Shown piece after piece: positions 1 to 8,173 of a stretch of 18,460 nt of DNA. Each line of letters starts with the position of its first letter. Position 1 is the first letter of the stretch. The position numbers and the translations under genes were made by a program. Under the pieces are notes generated by a model that made no database searches, was not told the DNA's origin, and saw only the letters and a program-made list of their open reading frames with translations. Location of the stretch: the NCBI GenBank assembly GCA_013368375.1, contig JAACJP010000105.1:1-18460 (forward strand), in the 5' to 3' direction. Origin of the DNA: Tricholomella constricta. Its lineage: Eukaryota; Basidiomycota; Agaricomycetes; Agaricales; Lyophyllaceae.

Positions 1-330
1 GGTCCGCAGATCCCCCGCTAGCCCCCCCCCCCGATGCAGTGCTGGGTGTGCCCCAAAACAACGACCCGCGGAGGTCCGCAGGGGTGGGCAACCCCCCGCT
101 GCTAGGCCCGCTGCAGTGCTGGGTGTGCCCACGGACAACGACCCGCGGAGGTCCGCAGGGGTGGGCAACCCCCTGCTGCTAGGCCCGCTGCAGTGCTGGG
201 TGTGCCCCAAAACAACGACCCGCGGAGGTCCGCAGATCCCCCGCTAGCCCCCCCCCGATGCAGTGCTGGGTGTGCCCACGGACAACGACCCGCGGAGGTC
301 CGCAGATCCCCCGCTAGCCCCCACCCTGCC
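1..330. repeat. GC-rich minisatellite, about 4.5 units of 70-77 bp
   Basis: Units begin at 1, 73, 150, 227 and 297, each with GGTCCGCAG, and the last is partial. Two head types occur: one continues with ATCCCCCGCTAG and a C-run (units 1, 4, 5), the other with GGGTGGGCAACC (units 2, 3). Two tail types also occur, ending in CCCCAAAACAACG (units 1, 3) or CCCACGGACAACG (units 2, 4). All complete units end in ACCCGCGGA. Open frames across this stretch are by-products of the repeat and do not look like genes. Confidence 0.9.
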
Positions 331-537
331 ACCCCCACAGCACTGTATAGGCCCGCTGCAGCACCAGCGGGCCCGCTGGTACAGTGCCACACGGCTACAT
401 GTAGGGGCCCCGCTGGCACCGTGCCAAACGGCTACATGTAGGGGCCCCGCTGGCATTGCAGCGGCCCCGCTGCCGTCAAGTACGGTACAATGTATTGCCC
501 CGCTGGACAGTAGGACACGCTACATTGTAGTGCCCCT
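331..537. repeat. Short GC-rich repeats with a 37-bp tandem duplication
   Basis: A 37-bp unit containing CGGCTACATGTAGGGGCCCC is present twice head to tail at 384-420 and 421-457 with only a few differences. Shorter GGCCCGCTG and CCCCGCTGG echoes surround it. No gene is apparent. This is the old flank of the retrotransposons to the right. Confidence 0.8.
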
Positions 538-542
538 ACCTG
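538..542. repeat. Candidate target-site duplication, left copy (ACCTG)
   Basis: ACCTG directly precedes the first base shared by the two long direct repeats (543). The same five bases follow the right repeat at 13141-13145. Five base pairs is the usual duplication length for Ty3/Gypsy integrases. The match is short, so it is suggestive only. Confidence 0.55.
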
Positions 543-1017
543 AGTTCTCCTCTCTGGGCGCACGGAGTACGGATGCCGGATAGCCTGTCGACGACCACGC
601 ACGTCGCATGCCAAGGCCCCAACCCCGGCGACAACCAGACCCGATTGGAAATTAACCTACGAAAACGTCTTGCCCAGTCGTTCGCCGAAGATCCGGCCGC
701 ACCACGGAGTCCCGCCTCCAGGAGCCACGCCTGATCACGAGCTCAACCCGATCACGAATCCGACCCGACGACTCCAGCCGATCAAAAGTTCCCTTTGCCA
801 AGTCGACGAGCGCCACACTCCTTAAAAAGGGTCGCGCGGGTACCAAGCTTGGCGGTGCTTCTCTCAATAAACCAGTAAAAACACCTGCCTCGCGAAGTCG
901 GTTGCATAGTATAAAACATACCCATGTAGTACCTACTTCCCGCAGTGAATTACAGCCCGTATTTTCCCTCACACTCAGAGTGAATAGCTCAAAAACCGTC
1001 GTCTCTGTCGTCTCTGC
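543..1017 (+). repeat. Element 1 left long terminal repeat
   Basis: It matches 12652-13140 from AGTTCTCC to GTCTCTGC almost base for base. It contains AATAAA at 866-871 and a TATA box at 910-916. The left copy lacks 14 nt present on the right near 891. The ends defined by the alignment are AG...GC, not the canonical TG...CA. Shared sequence continues three bases further (ACC, 1018-1020), so the right boundary is uncertain by a few bases. The TG at 541-542 belongs to the flank under the target-duplication model. Confidence 0.8.
910..916 (+). promoter_or_regulatory. TATA box in element 1 left LTR
   Basis: TATAAAA lies about 108 nt from the LTR end and is repeated at 13033-13039 in the right LTR. 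A start site would be expected near 940, within the LTR, as required for a repeat-type (R) transcript. The start site is inferred. Confidence 0.55.
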
Positions 1018-1867
1018 ACCGTTCTCACCGTACAAACCGTCGCCGCCATCGCAAAACTCGTAACCGCCGTCTCTGTCACCTCGTATTCGTCGCCCGAACC
1101 CGTGAGTTCTCCGTATTAACTTCGTTCGTCTCGTTGTCGCACGACCGACATCAAAGTCGCATCGCCGACCCGTTCTATCTGGAAGCGTCGTACCCCATCG
1201 CCTTCGTCGTATCACCGTCGGTTCGACTATTTACGAGTCGGATCGCCTTTTACCTACATTAAACAACCCTTACAAACCCTGCACACTCGCGTGTTTGGGA
1301 ACTTTTAACACTTCTCGCCCCCCATAGTTGTTAGTTGTTTTGTTGTTGTGCACAGCACCTACAGGCCTACTAGCTCTATCATTCTGGAGCCCACCGCGAG
1401 GGTTTTTAAAAGCCACCGCCGAACACGCAGCTTCATTCCTCGATTTCATAAAAACCTACGACTTGGCGACCATTCCGCCAGCAACTCGTCAAGAAGCTAA
1501 AACCCGAACCCTCCGTGCCAAAATCCGTGCTGCGTTCGGACAAGCCGACACCGACTCAGAATCGCTCTCTCCGTTCTTCCGCTCAGTAACCCCACACCGC
1601 GCAGCCCATAACAACCTCAGCCCGCTCTTCTATAGTCCCTTGTCAACACCATCGTCGCTTGCCCTGACCGATCAAACACCGTTCCCCGAACCAACCGTTC
1701 AAACCAACCCAGCTTCCGACCCCTTTACATCGGAACCTCCTACTACCGATCAAGGAGTAGAATTTAGACTCCCGCCTCTATCGCCCACGACCCCAGAAAC
1801 CTCAGATTCCCCCTCTCCGTCGTATTCCCCCTCACCGTCCCCTCTTCCGAAACCAACACTATCTATC
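1018..1867 (+). other. Element 1 leader between LTR and Gag
   Basis: This 850-nt leader has no tRNA-type primer binding site starting with TGG at the LTR edge, and no complement to the LTR interior that I could find, so the priming mode is unknown. From 1328 the frame of Gag is already open without any ATG. It would encode a Pro/Ser-rich stretch (SPSPSYSPSPSP) just before the first ATG at 1868. That stretch could be untranslated, or could come from a non-AUG start. Confidence 0.5.
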
Positions 1868-4171
1868 ATGGCACAACCACCAATCATTGTAAAACCGATG
1901 CCCGCACGCGGACAAAGCTCGGCGCCGACGTTCGTGCCCGAACGCGCGCGTGAACTGCGCCGATATTTCTCGGACTTAAATCATCTCTTCATCGAGTGTA
2001 ACGTCGTAGATGAACAAGAAAAGAAAACGCACACTACGCGATACACCGACATCGATACCGCGGATCTGTGGGAGCAACTGGATGAGTTCGCAGTCGGTAC
2101 CACACACGACGAGTGGCAAAAAGCGATAATGGCGCTTTACTCAGGCGCAAGCAAAGAAAGAAAGTATTCAATGGCCGACCTCGACTACCTGATCAGAGAA
2201 CGACACCGACTCGGGATCCAGTCGAATAGTGATCTCGGGGAATATTACCGACAGTTCCTTTCTGTTACCCAGTTCCTTGTCAGCGAAAACCGACTTTCGG
2301 TAAACGAACGCGACCGCCAATTCCGTCGCGCGTTCCAGTCCGATCTATGGTCAAAAATCCATCGCAGGCTCGAGATCCTAAATCCGAACCACCATCCCGA
2401 TGACCCCTACGCCACTGAAACCGTCTGCGCTGCGGCTGAACATATCCTCCACGGGACAAACGCCGTCCAACGACAGGAAGCGCCACCGGGCGCGCCCCCA
2501 CAAGTTACGATCACGCCAAGCGGGTCGTTAACAGGCGCGACCAGGTCGCCTAGCACGGGACAGCCCCTCAAGTTGGAAGAGCTCTACGAAAGAATCAACC
2601 TGTTGGAACAACATATCCAACGCTTAGGACAAGACAAAGGAGGCGACGGCGGCCGACCGAACCAGTCAACTAACGACAACTGCCACTTTTGCGGTGGTGA
2701 AGGACATTACATTCCTAACTGTCCCGTACATCAAGCATACGCGACAGAAGGACGCTGCCGACGAACCGACGACAACAAGATAGGTCTACCAAGTGGCGCG
2801 CGCATACCAGCGGGAACTCCAGGTCGATACATAAAAGACAAGCTGGACGAATGGCACAGGCGCAACCCCGGCCAAATGGCGACGGGACAGCTATCAGCGG
2901 ACGCGAACCCGACCGAAAGCATGATGCTGGAAATACTACAGTTTAACGACATCACCGACCATGACCTGAAAATCGAGGATCGCATGATCGTGTTAGAACG
3001 AGAACTCAACACCCTGCGCGCGAGGAAAGAGGTATTCGACGGGGTAGAACTTATTAGCCGCGCACCGCAAAAGCGACCTGTCACGATCGAGACCGTTCCA
3101 GACGCCGATCAACCGAGGATCGCACCGAGTAACAAATCAGCACCCGCATCGCAACCTGTCTCGGACGCGGCGATAGGCAAAGCCAAGGCTCCTCCGCCAC
3201 CGTCCAACATACCTCTAACCCCCAGTACCAAGACCGACGCCACAGGCAATGCGCGCGACCAGACTCCAGTACATCCTTTCTCTAACATTCCTGAGAACCG
3301 ATACGTCCCCCCTACCACGCGAAACTTAGCCGCTACCGAGAAGGCGAAAGCCGACAGTGCGTACCGTACACAAGCGCCCATCACAGATCCGACCAAGTCA
3401 ACGACTCTGTTCGAGCGCGCACTCGACGCCACCATACCAATCACGGTTCGGGAACTCTGCGGAGTAGCACTGGAGGTTCGCGGAAAGTTTAGGGAAGCTA
3501 ATACGCCGAAACGCATCATCGCTAGCAACCTTGCAACGGTGTACCAAGAAGTCCCCACGTCGGCGTTTATCGAGGAACTCGACGCGCTCCCCTGCGAATC
3601 CAACAGCGACAACGCGACGCCACCGCCCGGAGCGCTAGTCACTGGCGACATCTACGACACGTATTACCAGACCCTACTACCCGGCGAACACCCAGACCGA
3701 TTGATCGTCGCAATGGAATCACATGAACTCAGATCGATCATGATAATGGTCGACGCGAGGGAACAGATAGAAAGCATCGTCGACAGCGGATGTCAAATCA
3801 TCGCAATGTTGGAAGAAGTCTGCCATGGACTGGGAGTCAAATACGACCCGACTATCGTTCTCCAGATGCAATCAGCGAACGGAACAACCGACCCGTCGCT
3901 CGGCCTAGCAAGAAACGTACCCTGTACGATAGGAGAAGTCACGCTCTACCTACAAATGCACGTCATTCGCAATCCTGCATACGACATACTCCTTGGTCGC
4001 CCGTTCGACGTGCTTACTTGCTCTAACGTGAAAACAAGATCCGCCGACGATACGATCATAACCATCACCGACCCAAACACTCGAGAAGTCATCGCAATAC
4101 CGACCTTCGCGCGCGGACAACGTCGCCGCCCCAAGACCGACGTAAATTTTCGTATACTCTCGAGGAAATAA
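1868..4171 (+). CDS. Gag-protease polyprotein of element 1
   Basis: This 767-residue protein provides the capsid/nucleocapsid and the aspartic protease of the retrotransposon particle in the cytoplasm. ATG 1868 is the first ATG in the frame and gives the N-terminus MAQPPIIVKPMPARG, which resembles Gag starts I know from mushroom Gypsy elements. Residues about 25-195 form the helical Gag region. Residues 272-285 are a zinc knuckle, CHFCGGEGHYIPNC (C-x2-C-x4-H-x4-C), followed by a conserved segment with EWHRRNPGQ. A Pro/Ala-rich linker follows. The retropepsin domain has its catalytic DSG at residue 639 (IVDSGCQII) and the flap/C-terminal motif YDILLGRPF. The frame ends in TAA at 4169-4171, just past a -1 frameshift signal that leads into the next reading frame. 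No frame break is seen, so this part looks intact. Confidence 0.9.
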   Translation: MAQPPIIVKPMPARGQSSAPTFVPERARELRRYFSDLNHLFIECNVVDEQEKKTHTTRYTDIDTADLWEQLDEFAVGTTHDEWQKAIMALYSGASKERKYSMADLDYLIRERHRLGIQSNSDLGEYYRQFLSVTQFLVSENRLSVNERDRQFRRAFQSDLWSKIHRRLEILNPNHHPDDPYATETVCAAAEHILHGTNAVQRQEAPPGAPPQVTITPSGSLTGATRSPSTGQPLKLEELYERINLLEQHIQRLGQDKGGDGGRPNQSTNDNCHFCGGEGHYIPNCPVHQAYATEGRCRRTDDNKIGLPSGARIPAGTPGRYIKDKLDEWHRRNPGQMATGQLSADANPTESMMLEILQFNDITDHDLKIEDRMIVLERELNTLRARKEVFDGVELISRAPQKRPVTIETVPDADQPRIAPSNKSAPASQPVSDAAIGKAKAPPPPSNIPLTPSTKTDATGNARDQTPVHPFSNIPENRYVPPTTRNLAATEKAKADSAYRTQAPITDPTKSTTLFERALDATIPITVRELCGVALEVRGKFREANTPKRIIASNLATVYQEVPTSAFIEELDALPCESNSDNATPPPGALVTGDIYDTYYQTLLPGEHPDRLIVAMESHELRSIMIMVDAREQIESIVDSGCQIIAMLEEVCHGLGVKYDPTIVLQMQSANGTTDPSLGLARNVPCTIGEVTLYLQMHVIRNPAYDILLGRPFDVLTCSNVKTRSADDTIITITDPNTREVIAIPTFARGQRRRPKTDVNFRILSRK

Positions 4172-4206
4172 GTCAAGATCATGGCGATCTTGCACTCCTC
4201 CTCGAG
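4144..4206 (+). promoter_or_regulatory. Programmed -1 ribosomal frameshift signal (Gag-Pro to Pol)
   Basis: In the Gag-protease frame the bases read A AAT TTT (4144-4150), a legal X XXY YYZ slippery heptamer. After an 8-nt spacer a two-part stem begins. The outer 7-bp stem pairs CTCGAGG (4159-4165) with CCTCGAG (4200-4206). An inner hairpin pairs CAAGATC (4174-4180) with GATCTTG (4186-4192) around a 5-nt loop. A one-base slip back enters the -1 frame, which is open from here to 6333. Spacing and geometry match known retroviral-type signals; activity is inferred. Confidence 0.7.
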
Positions 4207-6333
4207 TACGACCCACTAAGCTATACCCCGACTGTCATTTCTTTCTGCGAACTATTAACCGAACTTAATAGCGACACCGCTTACGACACGCGACTAGCCT
4301 CACTCTATGTCACGGCATCCGAGCTAACTCCACCAACAATCACCGACCAAACCGCTAATACCAACCCTACCCCCCCCGAACGAACAACCCTCCGCTCTAT
4401 TTTACCGAACAGCGAGCGCCACATTAACCGCCACACCCACATTCTGACCAACACCACCAACGCCTTCGCTGTGAAAATCAAAGGCGTACAAACCAAAAAG
4501 AAGTACAAGCCAGTGGCGCAGAAAGTACGATCGATTGTCGCAAGCTGTCCCGACCACTTCCGAATCGAACGCAAAATACTAGGCGATCCTCTCGCCGACA
4601 TGCCGATTTTGCTTCTCAACCCACCACCGTTTCAACCCACAGGCCGCTACACGCTAGAGAGAAAAGAAGACCTAGACCGCGAACACCCGGAATTCCTAAC
4701 ACCCGCTGAACGCGCCATCATGCATGATCTCATGTGTAAACAAAACCTCGTGTTCGCATGGGACGATTCCGAGCGCGGCAGCTTTAGGTCGGACTTCTTT
4801 CCACCCATCGATATTCCAGTCGTCGCACACACGCCTTGGATCGAGCGCAATATCCCCATACCTCCTGGCATCTACGACGAAGTTTGCGACATTATCAAAA
4901 CTAAGCTCGCCGCTGGCGTTTACGAACCGTCCAACTCCAGCTACCGATCGCGTTGGTTTTGCACGCTGAAGAAGAACGGCAAGTTCCACCTCGTCCATAG
5001 CCTTGAACCACTCAACCGTGTAACAATCCGACACTCGGGGGTCACTCCGATACCAGACCATGTCGCCGAACAATTCGCCGGTCGTATTTGTGGCGCAATG
5101 TTAGACTTGTTTGTCGGCTACGACGAACGGCTAATCGCGCCTTCGTCGCGCGACCTTACTACGTTCCAAATGCCTTTCGGCGCGTTACGCCTAGTCACCT
5201 TACCCATGGGCTGGACCAACTCCGTCCCAATCTTCCATGACGATGTCACTCACATCCTGCAACCGGAGATCCCGGACTATACGCTGCCTTATATCGATGA
5301 CGCTGCTATAAAGGGACCTGCAACGTGGTATCCCGACCCAGACACAGGATTACCGAAAACACACCCCGACAATGCCGACGTACGATTCGCGATCTGGGAA
5401 TTCTTCAACGACGTCAACCGAATTCTTCAGCGCATGAAGTACTGCGGCGGCACCTTCTCCGGCAAGAAACTAATCTTATGCGCACCACAATTCAAAGTCC
5501 TCGGACACGTCTGCACGCCTGACGGTCGCATACCCGACGCGGACCGACTCACCTTACTGCGTAATTGGAAGTCGTGCGCCACCCTATCGGAGTTACGCGC
5601 GTTCTTAGGAACGGTCGGTGTGCTGAGGATTTTCGTCAAAAACTTTGCTCATTGTGCACACCACCTCGTGAAACTAACCCGCAAGGATGCAGTCTTCGAG
5701 TTTGGCCCCGACCAGATCGCAGCACAGCGCGACATCGTTGAGGCGATCGCTGAAGCTAAACCCCTCATACCCATCGACTACGCCTCAGATGACCCGGTCA
5801 TCCTAGCTGTCGACACTTCACACATAGCAGTCGGATTCTACCTCTGTCAAGCCGACCCCGTCGACCGGAGACGACGCAGGTACAACCGGTTCGGTTCCAT
5901 CACACTAAACGACTGCGAATCACGATTTTCCCAACCCAAACTCGAACTTTACGGCCTATTCCGCGCGCTTGGCGCTTTACGACTGTACGTTATAGGCGTC
6001 TGCAACCTGGTCGTGGAAGTCGACGCGCGGTACATTAAAGGCATGCTCTCAAACCCCGATATCCAACCATCAGCTTCCATAAACAGGTGGATTGTATCCG
6101 TACTCATGTTCCACTTCGAGCTTGTCCACGTTAAAGGCACGTGCCACGGGCCCGATGGCCTATCCCGTCGCCCTCGTCAACCCGACGACCCGACCGACAA
6201 CTACGACACGGAAGAAGCCGACTTCGAAGATTGGGTCGACCGGATGCAAGGACTCATGCACATTATTCAACCGCTGCCACGGCCGCCGTCACCCTTGCAT
6301 GTTTGTCAGATCTTCGCTATGGCCCAGATCTAA
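4144..6333 (+). CDS. Reverse transcriptase-RNase H of element 1
   Basis: In the -1 frame relative to Gag-protease, about 729 residues are open from the slippery site to TAA 6331-6333. The first possible ATG is much further in, so translation presumably comes from frameshifting. RT palm motifs are present: LDLFVGYDER with aspartate 321, FGALRLVTLPMGWTNS, and the catalytic box YIDD at residues 383-386 (5290-5301). A thumb/connection segment with HPDNADVRFAIWEFF and LRAFLGTVGVLRIFV follows. RNase H acidic residues are seen at VDTSHIAVG (D557), LELYG (E601) and VEVDARYIKG (D627). The domain ends with GPDGLSRRP, a usual RNase H/integrase junction sequence. The family normally continues into integrase in the same frame. 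Here a TAA interrupts, with integrase resuming in phase 12 nt later. The catalytic residues look intact. Confidence 0.9.
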   Translation, partial: KFSYTLEEISQDHGDLALLLEYDPLSYTPTVISFCELLTELNSDTAYDTRLASLYVTASELTPPTITDQTANTNPTPPERTTLRSILPNSERHINRHTHILTNTTNAFAVKIKGVQTKKKYKPVAQKVRSIVASCPDHFRIERKILGDPLADMPILLLNPPPFQPTGRYTLERKEDLDREHPEFLTPAERAIMHDLMCKQNLVFAWDDSERGSFRSDFFPPIDIPVVAHTPWIERNIPIPPGIYDEVCDIIKTKLAAGVYEPSNSSYRSRWFCTLKKNGKFHLVHSLEPLNRVTIRHSGVTPIPDHVAEQFAGRICGAMLDLFVGYDERLIAPSSRDLTTFQMPFGALRLVTLPMGWTNSVPIFHDDVTHILQPEIPDYTLPYIDDAAIKGPATWYPDPDTGLPKTHPDNADVRFAIWEFFNDVNRILQRMKYCGGTFSGKKLILCAPQFKVLGHVCTPDGRIPDADRLTLLRNWKSCATLSELRAFLGTVGVLRIFVKNFAHCAHHLVKLTRKDAVFEFGPDQIAAQRDIVEAIAEAKPLIPIDYASDDPVILAVDTSHIAVGFYLCQADPVDRRRRRYNRFGSITLNDCESRFSQPKLELYGLFRALGALRLYVIGVCNLVVEVDARYIKGMLSNPDIQPSASINRWIVSVLMFHFELVHVKGTCHGPDGLSRRPRQPDDPTDNYDTEEADFEDWVDRMQGLMHIIQPLPRPPSPLHVCQIFAMAQI

Positions 6334-6348
6334 AGTAAGGAGGAGATG
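6333..6348 (+). repeat. Purine-rich 16-mer AAGTAAGGAGGAGATG, internal copy
   Basis: This 16-nt sequence is identical to 12458-12473 near the right LTR, and 14 of its bases recur at 10348-10361. It overlaps the TAA that ends RT-RNase H, and its ATG is the likely integrase start. Ty1 and lentiviruses carry a second, central copy of their plus-strand primer tract in pol, so a central polypurine tract is a reasonable reading. It also resembles a bacterial ribosome binding site, but the context is eukaryotic. Confidence 0.5.
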
Positions 6349-7911
6349 GTGGCAGTATACACCGACGCGGCACCGCCAGAACCAACGACTCGCGAACTCG
6401 CAACCGACCCCCCACGACAACCCAGAATCCGTACCGACGATGATACAGGAATAACCGACCCAAATGCGAATTCGACCGAAATGTCATACGATGATGTGCC
6501 CAGAACTGACGCCGCTAAAGCCCAAGACCAACGCATAAATACCGTCAGACAATGGCTGACCGACCTAGAGCGACCAGAAGGTATGTCCGACGATCAGTAC
6601 GCCACTTTCATTCGCTATGCCACCGGATTCTTCCTAGATGGAACACGACTATGGAGGAGAGACGGGCAAGGAGCACATAAACTAGTTGCCCGCCCCAACG
6701 CGCGATTAGAGATTCTGCGATCGGTTCACGACAACCTCGGACACAAGCGCTTCTACGCGACACGCGCGACCTTACTAGAACGTTTCTGGTGGCCCAACGT
6801 CCGTGCCGACGTTGTATGGTTCGTCCAGACATGTCACATATGCCAGATCCAACAAACGACCAAGGTACTGATTCCCCCGGTCGTCGCGACACCTGCACCA
6901 CTGTTCGCAAAAATGTACATCGACACTATGCACCTGCCGACATCAAATGGTTTTAAATACATCGTCCAAGGACGTTGCTCCTTGATTCACTTTCCCGAAT
7001 GGCGGGCCCTCCGAAAGGAAAACAGCCGCACACTCGGTGACTGGATGTACGAAGACATCATCTGTCGGTGGGGAGGACTGCGCGAAATCGTAACCGATAA
7101 CAGGCCAGCCTTCATCAAAGCCGCCAAACACCTCACAAAGAAATACCACATACACAATATTCGAATCTCGGGTTACAACTCTAGAGCCAACGGACTCGTC
7201 GAACGGTCCCATTTCGACGTCCGACAGTCCCTCTTCAAAGCCGCCAACGGCAACGAAAGCAAATGGTCGCAATCCGCCTACTCAGTCTTCTGGGCTGAAC
7301 GCGTCACAATCCGCAAGCGAATGGGATGTTCTCCCTACTACGCCGTGACAGGAACCCAACCCCTTCTCCCACTTGATATAGTCGAAGCCACGTACCTCCA
7401 ACCGCCCCCCGACTCTATCCTGTCCTCCACCGACCTCTTGACATGTCGCGCGATCGCCCTACAGAAACGGGCGGCCGACCTAGAGCAGCTACATTCAGAC
7501 GTATACGCGGCGCGACGACAAGCGGCGATTAGCTTTGAAATTAAACACGCCAGAACCTTACGCGACTATAACTTTAAACACGGAGACCTCATCCTCATGC
7601 GTAACACGAAGATCGAGAAGTCACTCAACCGCAAAATGCGATCTAGATACTTAGGACCACTAGTCGTGATCTCTCGCAACCGCGGAGGCGCCTACATCCT
7701 TTGCGAACTAGACGGTACCGTCTTACATCGCCCTGTGGCGGCATTCCGACTCACTCCCTACTTCGCGCAAAACAACATCCTCCTACCCGATAGCGCTCTA
7801 GACATAGACACCAAACGACTCAGAGAACTGGAAGCGACGACAATAACCGACGACGAAGACCGACCCGAGGTCGTAGGCGACGAATCCGAATCGGAAGAAG
7901 AACAGAACTGA
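6346..7911 (+). CDS. Integrase of element 1 (in-frame continuation of Pol)
   Basis: This 521-residue frame encodes a retroviral-type integrase, which inserts the cDNA into chromosomal DNA. The HHCC zinc domain has H128, H133, C163 and C166 (HDNLGH ... CHIC). The DDE core has D193 (MYIDTMHLP), D251 (IVTDNRPAF) and E286 (NGLVERSHF). The C-terminal part, from about residue 410, has the GPY/F-like segment MRSRYLGPLVVISRNRGGAYILCELDG. No chromodomain follows; the tail is acidic. It lies in the same frame as RT-RNase H, 12 nt after its TAA. ATG 6346 is in good context (G at -3 and +4), so reinitiation or stop readthrough is possible, but a nonsense mutation in a once continuous pol is equally likely. 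Residue 253 is Arg where the family usually has Gly after TDN. Confidence 0.9.
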   Translation: MVAVYTDAAPPEPTTRELATDPPRQPRIRTDDDTGITDPNANSTEMSYDDVPRTDAAKAQDQRINTVRQWLTDLERPEGMSDDQYATFIRYATGFFLDGTRLWRRDGQGAHKLVARPNARLEILRSVHDNLGHKRFYATRATLLERFWWPNVRADVVWFVQTCHICQIQQTTKVLIPPVVATPAPLFAKMYIDTMHLPTSNGFKYIVQGRCSLIHFPEWRALRKENSRTLGDWMYEDIICRWGGLREIVTDNRPAFIKAAKHLTKKYHIHNIRISGYNSRANGLVERSHFDVRQSLFKAANGNESKWSQSAYSVFWAERVTIRKRMGCSPYYAVTGTQPLLPLDIVEATYLQPPPDSILSSTDLLTCRAIALQKRAADLEQLHSDVYAARRQAAISFEIKHARTLRDYNFKHGDLILMRNTKIEKSLNRKMRSRYLGPLVVISRNRGGAYILCELDGTVLHRPVAAFRLTPYFAQNNILLPDSALDIDTKRLRELEATTITDDEDRPEVVGDESESEEEQN

Positions 7912-8173
7912 TCAACTCGCGTCGATCACCCCTATACCCCTTTATTTAAATTCCATGTTACCAACAAGGCATTCGCTCCGTCCGACGCCACCCCCCCCCT
8001 CTCAATCATAATCTTCATCACGCCTTAATTCACACCAAAAGGAAATGCATTACACTACAGTAAATTTAGCCCATTTTGCGGGCGCTCAGAAAGACGTACA
8101 CCAAAATATATACAAGGGCAGGCGCGACCAAGACCCCAAGAAGCGCGCACGACCGACCGCCCACCGTTCGCCC
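7912..8173. other. Intergenic spacer between integrase and antisense gene A
   Basis: The spacer separates two convergent genes: integrase ends from the left and gene A from the right. It holds a short AT-rich patch (TTTATTTAAATT, 7941-7952) and a C-run near 7990. No coding signal, LTR end or RNA gene is recognised. Confidence 0.6.

Noticed and set aside
1..330. CRISPR-like array
   Set aside because: The repeats are directly adjoining 70-77 bp units without unique spacers, in a eukaryotic setting.
541..1018. Canonical TG...CA ends for element 1's LTR
   Set aside because: The right copy has CC where TG would be (12650-12651), and TG at 541-542 is better explained as part of the ACCTG duplication. 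It is not fully excluded; see the finding on the distant purine tract.
652..1215. Long minus-strand open frame across the left LTR and leader
   Set aside because: It spans LTR control sequence and internal leader, has no domain-like composition, and is cut short in the right LTR copy. It is explained by low stop density in GC-rich DNA.
6337..6348. Bacterial-style ribosome binding site (AAGGAGGAGATG) before the integrase start
   Set aside because: Spliced introns and the Gypsy context are eukaryotic. The same purine tract recurs at non-coding sites, so a primer-tract reading fits better.
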